From Legionellales bacterium (GTDB lineage Bacteria; Pseudomonadota; Gammaproteobacteria; DSM-16500), in the NCBI GenBank assembly GCA_947478495.1, contig CANJVW010000020.1, positions 1 to 33,387 of the forward strand: DNA of 33,387 bases, written 5' to 3'. Below the pieces are notes generated by a model. The model made no database searches, was not told the DNA's origin, and was given only the letters and a program-made list of their open reading frames with translations. Below are positions 14,995 through 23,483 of the stretch, piece after piece (the first letter of the stretch is position 1; each line of letters begins with the position of its first letter). A program made the translations under genes and the position numbers.

Positions 14995-17007
14995 ATGAAA
15001 AAAATTATCACATTGCTTTGTTTGACTATCTTTGGAGTAGCGATTCAGGCCGCTCCATCAACACCTGATGCGGCACCCTTATATCTTAACTGGATCGATC
15101 ACACTATTGCTCCGGACAACGATTTTTTTCACTATGCGAATGGGACATGGATTAAGAATAATCCTATCCCATTGGATCGCGCTTCTTGGAGTGCTTTTGA
15201 TATCTTGCAGGATCAAAATGACCGGGTTGTTAAATCTATTCTCGAGACAGCTGCAGCGAAAAAAAATGTTAAAGACTCCATTGACCAAAAAATAGGAGAT
15301 TTTTATGCGAGCGGCATGGATGAAAAAACAATTAATCAATTAGGCGCATCTCCCTTAAAAGAAGAGCTTTCAAAAATTGCCGCTATTAAAAATAGCACAG
15401 ATTTACAAAACAGCATTGCGCATTTGCAAATGATCGGAGTGGATGCGGCTTTTGGTTTTGGCCAGATACAAGACTTAAAAAATAGTCAGCGCGTGATTGC
15501 AGAATTGGCGCAAGGCGGAGTGGGACTGCCGGATCAAGATTACTATTTGAAAGATGATCCACAGATGAAGCAGGTTCGCGCGGCCTATCGCCAATATATG
15601 CAACACGTTTTTGTTTTGTTGGGCGATTCAACAGAAGTGGCGCGTCAAGAAACTGATAGCGTGATGACAATCGAAACGGCGCTGTCAAAGGCCTCCATGC
15701 GACCTGCTGAGATGCGTGATCCGCATGCGATTTATCATATGATGACCCTGAAACAATTAAAAGACGTGACACCCCATTTTAATTGGCCTCTCTTTTTCAA
15801 GAATATGGGCCGCGCGGATATTGTAGAAGCCAATCTTGCAACACCCGGCTTTTTTACCTATTTTGATACGGCGCTCCAAACCGTTTCATTAGAGGACTGG
15901 AAGATTTATTTGCGCTGGCGGTTGGTGAGCGCGTTTGTTCCTTATTTATCAGATTCTTTTGTGAATGAACGGCTCCATTTTTCGCAAAAATTATCCGGTA
16001 TTAAAACGTTGTTGCCTCGATGGCACCGGGTGCTTGACACAGAGGAAGGTGCGCTCGGTTTTGCTATTGGAAAACGGTATGTTGAAAAAATGTTCCCATC
16101 GTCTTCTAAAGTAAAAGTGGAAGTGATGATCAATGAGATTCGCGCTGCATTAAGAAACGATTTAAAAACACTGAGCTGGATGACGCCAGCAACACGAGTG
16201 GCCGCTATTAAGAAGCTTGATGCGATGCGACAACGCGTGGGCTATCCAACGAAGTGGCGTGATTATTCAGCATTACATATTAATCGCGATCATTATCTTC
16301 AGAATGTGATGAATAGTAATATTTACCTGACGCAATATGAATTAAATAAAATTGGTAAGCCGGTCGATCATGATGAATGGACGATGTTGCCTCAAGAAGT
16401 GAATGCCTATTATGACCCATCTGAAAATACGATTAATATGCCAGCCGGTATTTTACAATCTCCGTTTTTTGATATTCACGCACCCGCTGCCATTAATGAT
16501 GGCGCTGTTGGTGTTGTGATTGGCCATGAAATGACACATGGGTTTGATGATGAAGGTGCGCAATTTGATGGGGGCGGTAATCTTAAGGATTGGTGGACAG
16601 CCGCTGATTTGAAAAAATTCAAAAAAGCGACGCTTTGTATTTCCAATCAGTTTTCACAATATACGATTGAAGACGGTACGCATGTGCAAGGTCCTTTGGT
16701 GACTGGAGAGGCGGTAGCTGATTTAGGTGGTGTGACGTTAGCACATCGAGCGCTTCTTGCTTCAAACGACAAAGGAAAAACCATCGCAGACGTTACGTTT
16801 GAGCAACAGTTCTTCTTGGGATTTGCGCATGTGTGGGCGAGTCATATGCGGCCTGAAATGATGCGTTTGCTTGTTACGACGAATCCACATCCACCTGCAC
16901 AGTTTCGCGTGAATGGTACGCTAGCCAATGTTCCTGCTTTTCAGGCAGCGTATCATTTGCCCAAAGACAGTCCGATGGCGAATAAAGACCCTTGTGTTAT
17001 TTGGTAA
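14995..17007 (+). CDS. Secreted M13-family zinc endopeptidase (PepO/neprilysin-like)
   Basis: The 670-residue protein begins with a signal peptide (KKIITLLCLTIFGVAIQA, cut near residue 19-20) and continues as a complete M13 peptidase. The zinc site is HEMTH (His511, Glu512, His515) with the third ligand Glu572 in GEAVADLGG. NAYYDPSENTINMPAGILQSPFF and the CVIW end are family hallmarks. These enzymes cut peptides in the periplasm or outside the cell, and PepO relatives act on host peptides. An AAAGGG lies upstream at acceptable spacing. It is in the same direction as the desaturase with a 50-base gap. After its stop there are AT-rich bases and then the palindromic repeats at 17049-17092. Confidence 0.95.
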   Translation: MKKIITLLCLTIFGVAIQAAPSTPDAAPLYLNWIDHTIAPDNDFFHYANGTWIKNNPIPLDRASWSAFDILQDQNDRVVKSILETAAAKKNVKDSIDQKIGDFYASGMDEKTINQLGASPLKEELSKIAAIKNSTDLQNSIAHLQMIGVDAAFGFGQIQDLKNSQRVIAELAQGGVGLPDQDYYLKDDPQMKQVRAAYRQYMQHVFVLLGDSTEVARQETDSVMTIETALSKASMRPAEMRDPHAIYHMMTLKQLKDVTPHFNWPLFFKNMGRADIVEANLATPGFFTYFDTALQTVSLEDWKIYLRWRLVSAFVPYLSDSFVNERLHFSQKLSGIKTLLPRWHRVLDTEEGALGFAIGKRYVEKMFPSSSKVKVEVMINEIRAALRNDLKTLSWMTPATRVAAIKKLDAMRQRVGYPTKWRDYSALHINRDHYLQNVMNSNIYLTQYELNKIGKPVDHDEWTMLPQEVNAYYDPSENTINMPAGILQSPFFDIHAPAAINDGAVGVVIGHEMTHGFDDEGAQFDGGGNLKDWWTAADLKKFKKATLCISNQFSQYTIEDGTHVQGPLVTGEAVADLGGVTLAHRALLASNDKGKTIADVTFEQQFFLGFAHVWASHMRPEMMRLLVTTNPHPPAQFRVNGTLANVPAFQAAYHLPKDSPMANKDPCVIW

Positions 17008-17048
17008 AATAATAAAATACTATCAATAAGATATGAAAATGATAGGCA

Positions 17049-17092
17049 GACCTATCATTTCTGATAGGTTGACCTATCATTTCTGATAGGTT
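17049..17092. repeat. Tandem 22-bp palindromic repeats upstream of the AAA ATPase
   Basis: Two identical, directly adjacent 22-base units (17049-17070 and 17071-17092) each contain ACCTATCA-TTTC-TGATAGGT, an eight-base inverted repeat. A further TGATAGG half lies just upstream at 17040-17046. The array ends 39 bases before the start of the DUF4143 ATPase gene. It could be a double operator for a dimeric regulator. No T run follows, so a terminator is less likely. Confidence 0.7.
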
Positions 17093-17131
17093 ATCATGGG
17101 ACATCGAATATTATCTTAAAAAGAGATTCTC

Positions 17132-18292
17132 ATGGCAACCTATGTGAGAGCGTTTGTGTCTGAATTGTCTTCTCGCTTGCGTGAGGAAAATCCACTCATT
17201 CAAGCGGTTCTTGGGCCGCGACAAGTCGGAAAAACAACGGGTGTGCGCTATGTGCTAACCCAAGGTGATTTTCAAAGTCACTACATTTCAGCAGATGATC
17301 TTACTCCGTTAGACGCTAAACAATGGTTGGAGGAGCATTGGGGTAAGGCTAAGCGACAAGGGCCTGGAACGGTATTAGTGATTGATGAAATTCAAAAAAT
17401 TGATCAATGGTCTGATAGTATTAAACGTCTTTGGGATACCACACCGATTCATGAGCGGCCTAAGCTCGTGATTTTAGGTTCCAGTTCTTGGCAGTTGCAT
17501 AATGGATTGCGAGAATCACTGGCGGGACGATTCGAATTGATACGCGTGTCGCATTGGGATGCGCTGGAAGCGGCAGCGGCATTCAATGCGACCTTTGAAG
17601 AATATCTAGTGTATGGAGGATATCCGAAAGTATTAGAGATGCGCGACCATCCTGAGCGCGCGATGAATTATTTGCACGATTCGATTTATACGCCGGTGAT
17701 CGGAAAAGATTTGCTGCAATTAAAAGAAATAAAAAAGCCGGCTCTATTACGGCAATTGTTTGAACTTGTTATATTGCATCCTGTCCAAGAAATCAGTTAT
17801 CGAAAATTATTAGGTCAATTACAAGATACTGGCAATACTGAAACGGCAAAGCATTATATCCAACTATTAGAAGCCGCCTTTCTCATTCGATCATTGGAAA
17901 AATATTCAGGCAATATGCTCGTTCGTAAATCGTCTTCACCTAAATTAATTGCATTAGCACCGTGTTTTTACGCTTTATTTGCGGGAAGTTCTTCTATTGA
18001 TAATCCTATCGTGCGAGGCCGATTGTTTGAGCAAATTGTAGGGCAAGTTCTGACTTCCCATTTCTCTGATGTGTATTATTGGCGAGAAGATAATAAAGAA
18101 ATTGATTTTGTGGTGTTGTGCGATAATGTTGTTATCGGAATCGAAGTTAAGTCTGGGCGATTGAGATCTTTTTCGGGTCGTGATGCTTTTCGTAAAAAAT
18201 TTAACAACGCACGTGTTTGCGTGATATCGCAAGAGAATATAATGGAATGGATGCAGGCGCCTAAAGCTTTTTTATTGAAATCGGCGGTGTAA
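17132..18292 (+). CDS. AAA ATPase with C-terminal DUF4143 domain
   Basis: The 386-residue protein has an AAA_14-type ATPase domain with Walker A GPRQVGKTT (28-36), Walker B VLVIDEIQ (81-88) and a sensor-like LVILGSSSW. A DUF4143 C-terminal domain follows, whose EIDFVV and IGIEVKSG motifs look like a PD-(D/E)xK nuclease core. Members are widespread and patchily distributed in bacteria and archaea; their biological role is not established. The ATG is preceded by AAAGAG. The paired palindromes upstream (17049-17092) suggest specific control. It is free-standing, and GC and codon use look like the neighbours. It could act as a DNA-handling or defence-linked ATPase, but this is speculation. Confidence 0.87.
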   Translation: MATYVRAFVSELSSRLREENPLIQAVLGPRQVGKTTGVRYVLTQGDFQSHYISADDLTPLDAKQWLEEHWGKAKRQGPGTVLVIDEIQKIDQWSDSIKRLWDTTPIHERPKLVILGSSSWQLHNGLRESLAGRFELIRVSHWDALEAAAAFNATFEEYLVYGGYPKVLEMRDHPERAMNYLHDSIYTPVIGKDLLQLKEIKKPALLRQLFELVILHPVQEISYRKLLGQLQDTGNTETAKHYIQLLEAAFLIRSLEKYSGNMLVRKSSSPKLIALAPCFYALFAGSSSIDNPIVRGRLFEQIVGQVLTSHFSDVYYWREDNKEIDFVVLCDNVVIGIEVKSGRLRSFSGRDAFRKKFNNARVCVISQENIMEWMQAPKAFLLKSAV

Positions 18293-18322
18293 AGAAGGAG
18301 TCAGGCACCACCAGGGACCCAG

Positions 18323-18991
18323 TTAAGCATATCTCGTGGGATCTGGAACACCCACTTCTTCAAACCCTTTCTTGCGAAGTGCGCAGCTATCACATGTGCC
18401 ACATGCTAATCCATCCACAGATGCTTGATAACAAGAAACTGTGAGGCTGTAATCGACACCGAGTTTTATTCCAAGACGAATCGTATCGGCTTTCGATAAG
18501 TGAATGAGCGGTGTTTGTATGCGGATGTTATTTTCTTCTACACCGACTTTTGTCGCAAGATTAGCGAGCGTTTGAAAGGCGTGAATGTATTCAGGGCGAC
18601 AATCGGGATAGCCGGAATAGTCAATCGCACTGACGCCGATAAAGATATCGTTCGTGTTGGAGATTTCAGCGAGCGCGAGTGCGAATGAAAGAAAAATCGT
18701 ATTGCGTGCGGGGACGTAGGTGACCGGAATAGCGTTGCTCGATTGATGATTCGGTATTGCGCTTTCTTTATCAGTTAACGCTGAGCCACCCAATTGTCCG
18801 AGAGGCAAGGGGAGAATGGTGTGTAGGATATGCTCGTTTTGAGTGATCCGTTTTGCCGCTTCTAATTCAGATGAATGTCGTTGGCCATAGTCGAAGCTTA
18901 AGGCATGACATTGATAGCCTTCTGATTTGGCTAACCCCAAGCAGGTTGTTGAGTCGAGTCCACCTGATAATAATATAATCGCTTTTTTCAT
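18323..18991 (-). CDS. queC: 7-cyano-7-deazaguanine (preQ0) synthase QueC
   Basis: QueC converts 7-carboxy-7-deazaguanine to preQ0 with ATP and ammonia, an early step of queuosine synthesis. The 222-residue protein has the PP-loop [47 protein letters not shown] and a C-terminal four-cysteine zinc site in SCYQ...CGTCDSC. The ATG at 18991 has AGGAAG six bases upstream; the TTG one codon earlier is not needed. It is divergent from the TIM44-like gene and its 3' end faces the DUF4143 ATPase. queH, which finishes the pathway, is elsewhere in the window; queD, queE, queF and tgt are not seen. Confidence 0.96.
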   Translation of the reverse strand: MKKAIILLSGGLDSTTCLGLAKSEGYQCHALSFDYGQRHSSELEAAKRITQNEHILHTILPLPLGQLGGSALTDKESAIPNHQSSNAIPVTYVPARNTIFLSFALALAEISNTNDIFIGVSAIDYSGYPDCRPEYIHAFQTLANLATKVGVEENNIRIQTPLIHLSKADTIRLGIKLGVDYSLTVSCYQASVDGLACGTCDSCALRKKGFEEVGVPDPTRYA

Positions 18992-19014
18992 CAAATCTTC
19001 CTATTTATGGCGTG

Positions 19015-19031
19015 CGTGCTATAATAGCACG
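19015..19031. promoter_or_regulatory. Perfect palindrome containing a TATAAT box
   Basis: CGTGCTA-TAA-TAGCACG lies between divergent queC and the TIM44-like gene. The centre contains TATAAT (19020-19025), a consensus -10 reading toward the TIM44-like gene, but no good -35 is at the right distance. It may be an operator over a promoter. A short T run follows at 19034-19038, so a weak terminator is an alternative. Confidence 0.45.
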
Positions 19032-19058
19032 ACTTTTTGAGTAAACTTAAGGATTCTA

Positions 19059-19865
19059 ATGCGTCGATTTTTAGTGCTTTTTTCTATGTTAGTTTTGGTT
19101 CTAGGAATTCTTTCAACGGACGCGGAAGCAGCACGTTTTGGCGGAGGCCGTAGCTTTGGTATGACTCGTTCAGTGCCGATGGGAAATACTTTTCGCAGTG
19201 CACCGCGTTCTTCTTTTGCTGCAGCACCGCAATCGTCAGGCCGTCGATGGTTAGGGCCATTAGCTGGATTTGTTGCAGGCGGTTTACTTGCTTCCCTCTT
19301 CATGGGGCATGGATTAGGTTCTGGGTTATTATCTTGGCTGTTGGTTGGCGGCATCATCTTTTTCGTATGGAATTTGTGGACGCGTTATCGTGCACAAAAT
19401 TCGTTTTCTATGCCGTTTACTGGCCCGCAACCGCAACCCACTGCTTTTCGTCCGGCGACAGGGCACGAATATGTAGCAGAACCTGTTTCTACCCAACCAA
19501 CAAATTTTGACGAGACGTCTTTTTTACGTTTTGCGAAAGCGACATTTATTCGCTTGCAAGCGGCGTATGATACGAAAAATATGCATGATTTACGCGAGTT
19601 TGCCTCCCCTGAAATTATTGGTGAAATTCAAATGCAGTGGCAGGAACGCGGTAATGCAGCGAATGAAACAGAAGTCATTTCGATTGATGCTGTTTTGCAA
19701 GATGTGACACAGGAATCAGACGCGACTATTGCGACCGTTCTTTTTTCGGGATCGGTGCGAGAAGAAGCGGGTGGCCAACCGGTTGCGATTAAAGAAGCGT
19801 GGCATTTTAGTGAAAACGTGTCAGATGCCCGTTGGGTTGTCGTTGGCATTCAACAGGTTCAATAG
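19059..19865 (+). CDS. TIM44-like domain protein, membrane-anchored
   Basis: The 268-residue product begins with a signal-like segment (residues 2-24, ending AEAA) and a glycine/arginine/serine-rich stretch. Two closely spaced hydrophobic segments follow (about 63-80 and 84-101), and after a linker a TIM44-like domain (about 145-268) with FLRFAKATFIRLQAAYDTKNMHDLREFASPEI. Bacterial members carry this cone-shaped domain on the membrane; their function is mostly unknown. The mitochondrial relative tethers the protein import motor. AAGGA lies seven bases before the ATG. The M50 protease gene starts five bases after its stop, so they are probably one operon; a link in membrane protein quality control is possible but unproven. 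Confidence 0.82.
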   Translation: MRRFLVLFSMLVLVLGILSTDAEAARFGGGRSFGMTRSVPMGNTFRSAPRSSFAAAPQSSGRRWLGPLAGFVAGGLLASLFMGHGLGSGLLSWLLVGGIIFFVWNLWTRYRAQNSFSMPFTGPQPQPTAFRPATGHEYVAEPVSTQPTNFDETSFLRFAKATFIRLQAAYDTKNMHDLREFASPEIIGEIQMQWQERGNAANETEVISIDAVLQDVTQESDATIATVLFSGSVREEAGGQPVAIKEAWHFSENVSDARWVVVGIQQVQ

Positions 19866-19870
19866 TCACT

Positions 19871-20521
19871 ATGCTAGAAATGACATTGATTCAAAAAATC
19901 GCGCTCGCCGTGATCCCCGTGCTCTTTGCGATTACCGGCCATGAAGTCGCGCATGGTTGGGTTGCGAGTCGCTATGGCGATCAAACGGCGCGCTTCTCGG
20001 GACGACTAACACTTAACCCATTAAAACATATCGATATCGTTGGCACCGTGCTTGTGCCATTATTATTGTTCATTACGACATCGAGTGTATTTGGTTGGGC
20101 GAAGCCGGTGCCGGTGGATGCCCGTAATCTGCGTTCTCCGCGTTCGGATATGATTAAGGTTGCGCTGGCGGGTCCTGTCGCCAATCTGCTTATGGCATTC
20201 ATGTGGGCAGCTATTGCTAAAATCAGCTTATCTCTACCTGGGTGGTTTGGCGTGCCATTAGTCGGAATGGGAATAGTGGGGATTCAAATCAATCTAGTCT
20301 TAGGTATTTTAAATTGTTTACCGATTCCAGGGCTTGATGGCGGCACCGTATTATGTAATGCACTTCCGCCTCGTATGGCGTGGCATTTTTCTCGTCTTCA
20401 ACCGTATGGGATTTTTATTTTGCTCTTGTTGATGGGTACGCAAGTGCTCTTCTACATTATATCGCCGCCTTTGATATTTTTTATGAGCTTGATTACCCGG
20501 TTTTTTGGATTGGGCATATAG
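19871..20521 (+). CDS. Site-2-protease-like M50 intramembrane metalloprotease
   Basis: The 216-residue polytopic protein has the zinc motif HEVAH (24-28) in its first membrane segment, NPLKHIDIVGT, and LDGG (155-158, Asp156 as third ligand) in the NCLPIPGLDGG context. It therefore belongs to the compact S2P/M50B type without a PDZ domain. Members cleave substrates within or near the membrane. The ATG at 19871 was chosen; MTLIQK at 19880 is an alternative, and neither has a strong ribosome site, which fits coupling to the upstream TIM44-like gene. The 3' end overlaps the convergent permease gene by 29 bases. The natural substrate is unknown. Confidence 0.9.
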   Translation: MLEMTLIQKIALAVIPVLFAITGHEVAHGWVASRYGDQTARFSGRLTLNPLKHIDIVGTVLVPLLLFITTSSVFGWAKPVPVDARNLRSPRSDMIKVALAGPVANLLMAFMWAAIAKISLSLPGWFGVPLVGMGIVGIQINLVLGILNCLPIPGLDGGTVLCNALPPRMAWHFSRLQPYGIFILLLLMGTQVLFYIISPPLIFFMSLITRFFGLGI

Positions 20522-22070
20522 CGATTTCTTCCAACCCCGATTCAATATATTGATGTGTGATCGCGTTCAATAATTTTTGAGATAAAGTCAAAACCAAAAT
20601 ACTGAATGGAAGTAGACACAGCATATCCATTGGAAACGTCAATAGTCCTATTCCACCAAATGAACCAAGATACGAAAAAAATGAAATGCCTGCTATATAA
20701 AACAAAAACCAATATAATAAAGTGAGGTTGCTCGATACACTTTTATGGTTTGAGAGAAGACAAATGGCGATCCCTATCAGTAAAGCCATATCGAGTTTCC
20801 ATATCACTGAAAATCCGCACCAATACAACATTAAATTACACACATAAAAAGCGATATGTGAGAAAATTAATCCACTGGATAATCTGAAAGGCCGAAAGGT
20901 TTGTGGCTGGAGTTTTCGCATGGCGAGCAAACAAATCGGTCCGATGCTATAGGAGAGAATGCTGGCAGACGATAAAAAGGCAACCAGCTTTTGCCATCCC
21001 GGAAAGGGCAAGAAAGATAGGGTGCCAACGAGTAAATTAGCATAAAGCGTCACATAGGGTATATCGTGACGATTCACTTTCAAAAAGAGTTTGGGTAAAT
21101 GCTGATTGAGTGCCATGCCATATAAAATGCGTGATGTCGCGGCGGTATAAACAAGTGTTGTACCAAAAGGCGAGAATGCCGCATCAATCATGAGTAAGGT
21201 TGCAACGATGCCGAGCCCTAACAGTAATGCTAAACCCACTAACGGACCGCTGTCACCAGGGTAATGGAGTGCGTGCCAGCCTTCGCTAAAATAGGCTTTA
21301 GGCATCGCGACAATAAAACTGAATTCCAACATAAAATAGAGAACAAATCCGATGAGTACCGCGCCTAATATGGCGATTGGAATATTGCGTTGCGGATTTT
21401 TGACTTCACCTGCTAACATTAAACCATTTTGAAAACCCGTGAAAGCAAATGCGACACCGCCCGTTGAAAGCGCTTTGAATATATCGATCCAGCTGGTTTT
21501 GTCATTCAAATGAATATCTATATTCCCAAAGTTTGTTGAAACGTGGAGCAGCGACACAATAGCAATAGCAGGCAATGCGAATTTGATGATGCTCGCATAT
21601 TTATTGCATTCAGCCAGCATTTTAATGCCGTATGAATTTAAAATGACAACGAATAGCATGATGCTGATCGCTGCAATATAACCCACGCCTGATAATTTGA
21701 GCGTGTTTGAGTGCTCTGCAATGAGCGCAGGAAAAAAGTGACTGCCATATTGCAAGATGGCCTGCACTTCGATCGGTGTCATGACGACATAGGAAAGCCA
21801 TGATACCCAGGCGAATAAAAATCCGACTTCTTTGCCATGTGTGAAAGTCGGGTAATTTGACATACCGCCAGACACGGGAAACATGCTACCCAGTTCACAT
21901 AAAGGCAATGCGACAAACAACATAAAAATCGCAGCGATGATCCATGACACTAATGAGTTGCTACCCGCCATTTGAGCACTAATAAAGGGGCTAAATAACC
22001 AGCCTGATCCGATCATTCCCCCGGCTGAGGCAATCAAAATATTGATGCTTGAGATCTCACGTTTTAACAT
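20493..22070 (-). CDS. APC-superfamily amino acid permease
   Basis: This 525-residue inner-membrane protein has about 12-14 hydrophobic segments. It shows the APC start SINILIASAGGMIGSGWLFSP, with the GxIGSGW unwound helix that binds the amino-group and carboxylate of substrates. FAFTGFQNGLMLAGEVKNPQRNIP is the consensus of helix 6 and the following loop. It probably imports an amino acid or exchanges amino acids or amines; the substrate cannot be set. AAGGGG lies six bases before the ATG and ten bases separate it from the MFS gene upstream on the same strand, so the two form an operon. Nutrient import of this kind is common in intracellular relatives. Confidence 0.88.
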   Translation of the reverse strand: MLKREISSINILIASAGGMIGSGWLFSPFISAQMAGSNSLVSWIIAAIFMLFVALPLCELGSMFPVSGGMSNYPTFTHGKEVGFLFAWVSWLSYVVMTPIEVQAILQYGSHFFPALIAEHSNTLKLSGVGYIAAISIMLFVVILNSYGIKMLAECNKYASIIKFALPAIAIVSLLHVSTNFGNIDIHLNDKTSWIDIFKALSTGGVAFAFTGFQNGLMLAGEVKNPQRNIPIAILGAVLIGFVLYFMLEFSFIVAMPKAYFSEGWHALHYPGDSGPLVGLALLLGLGIVATLLMIDAAFSPFGTTLVYTAATSRILYGMALNQHLPKLFLKVNRHDIPYVTLYANLLVGTLSFLPFPGWQKLVAFLSSASILSYSIGPICLLAMRKLQPQTFRPFRLSSGLIFSHIAFYVCNLMLYWCGFSVIWKLDMALLIGIAICLLSNHKSVSSNLTLLYWFLFYIAGISFFSYLGSFGGIGLLTFPMDMLCLLPFSILVLTLSQKLLNAITHQYIESGLEEIAICPIQKTG

Positions 22071-22080
22071 CAGATGCCCC

Positions 22081-23406
22081 TTATTTCGTAAACAGACATA
22101 ATAATGGGATAAGTGCCATCATAGCCAAGACAGTCGCTAACCACCATGCATTTTGGATGCCTGATAGCATATCAAGGGGTTTCAGGCTGATGAATAGCGC
22201 TGCGGCGGCTGAGCTAATGGCAATACCTATATTGATCGCCATGCGAAGCAGCGCTGAAATAAATCCTTGTTTTTCATCGGAGAATTGTGCGGTTAAATAC
22301 AGTGTATTGGCATTAACAAAAAACCCTGCGCCTAGTCCATAGAAAAATAATAAAGTAAAAAGAAGAGTTGTGCTCCAATCGGCTTTTATCTGCGTGCAGG
22401 AGAGCAGAGAGAGCATCATGAGTGCAGTGCCAAACGTCATTAATTGATCGATCTTCCATCGCCGAGAAAGGCGCGGGAAAAGTCGCGAAACGAGAATGAC
22501 ACCGAATGCATTAGCGGCACTCACTAAGCCTACCTGCCATGCTTGCAAATGGCGGATATCTTGCAGAAAGAGAGGCGGTAAAATAAACACAATTGCGGTG
22601 GCGCCACCCATCGCAATAAGACCGAATAGGGGCGCTATTAATGTGTTTTTTTTAAATAAACGGTAGTGAATCATGGGGTATTCTGCGTTTTTGTCGATAT
22701 AAAAGTGACACGCAAATACGATAATCATCAGAGCAAAGAAAAAGAGATTCATGTGTTGTATGCCAAGCAACAGTAACAACATAGAAAAGCCAAATAACGC
22801 TAAATTAAGATATCCGATGGGGTGAGCGTGTAGTGTTTCTTTCGCGATTTTCAAAGATTCACAGCCATATAATGCATATAAGCAAAAAGGAATATTGATC
22901 CAAAAAATCCATTGCCAACCAATGGTACTTAATAAAAATCCTCCGACCACTGGCCCAAGTGCTGGACCCAGCCCCATTAACATGGTGAGAATGCTTACTG
23001 CTTGAGTCATTTCTCTTTTTTGAAGTCGGGTGGTGATGACCGCGATAGCGGTTGCTTGCATCATGGCGGCGCCCAACCCTTGAAATCCTCTGAAGACAAT
23101 GAGCCAATGGATGCTGGGTGAAAAGCCACAGAGTAATGACGTTATCATGAAAAGGATTAAACCGATTCGGTAGATGGTTAAGCGACCATATCGATCTGCT
23201 AATTGCCCGAATAACATAATCGTCGAGCTTAAGACTAAAAGATACAGCGTAATGGTCCAGATGATGGTATCCAGGGATCGATGAAATACCTGGATGAGGG
23301 TGGGGATTGCGACATTGATAATGGCAGAGTCGAGAGTCGATAAAAACATGCCAATGCCGGCGATGAGGGCCACAAATAGCGGAGTGATTTCTCGAGCATT
23401 CTTCAT
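22081..23406 (-). CDS. MFS transporter, drug exporter (DHA2/EmrB-like)
   Basis: The 441-residue protein has the N-terminal motif FLSTLDSAIINVAIPTL typical of DHA2 drug:proton antiporters, GQLADRYGRLTIYRIG between helices 2 and 3, RGFQGLGAAMM in helix 4, and GLGPALGPVVGGFL (motif C, the antiporter signature) in helix 5. It is somewhat shorter than 14-helix EmrB proteins. It likely exports lipophilic compounds across the inner membrane; no EmrA partner is adjacent. An AAGGG lies about 15 bases before the ATG, longer than ideal. It is upstream of, and ten bases from, the amino acid permease. Confidence 0.85.
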   Translation of the reverse strand: MKNAREITPLFVALIAGIGMFLSTLDSAIINVAIPTLIQVFHRSLDTIIWTITLYLLVLSSTIMLFGQLADRYGRLTIYRIGLILFMITSLLCGFSPSIHWLIVFRGFQGLGAAMMQATAIAVITTRLQKREMTQAVSILTMLMGLGPALGPVVGGFLLSTIGWQWIFWINIPFCLYALYGCESLKIAKETLHAHPIGYLNLALFGFSMLLLLLGIQHMNLFFFALMIIVFACHFYIDKNAEYPMIHYRLFKKNTLIAPLFGLIAMGGATAIVFILPPLFLQDIRHLQAWQVGLVSAANAFGVILVSRLFPRLSRRWKIDQLMTFGTALMMLSLLSCTQIKADWSTTLLFTLLFFYGLGAGFFVNANTLYLTAQFSDEKQGFISALLRMAINIGIAISSAAAALFISLKPLDMLSGIQNAWWLATVLAMMALIPLLCLFTK

Positions 23407-23483
23407 AAAAACGCTTATTTTCCCTTCAATAGATATAGACTACCATATCGATTAAAATAAGCTATAAAAGTCGCTGGGTATGT

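Noticed and set aside
17049-17092. Terminator for the M13 peptidase gene
   Set aside because: The palindromes lack a following T run and occur as an exact tandem pair, which suits a binding site better.
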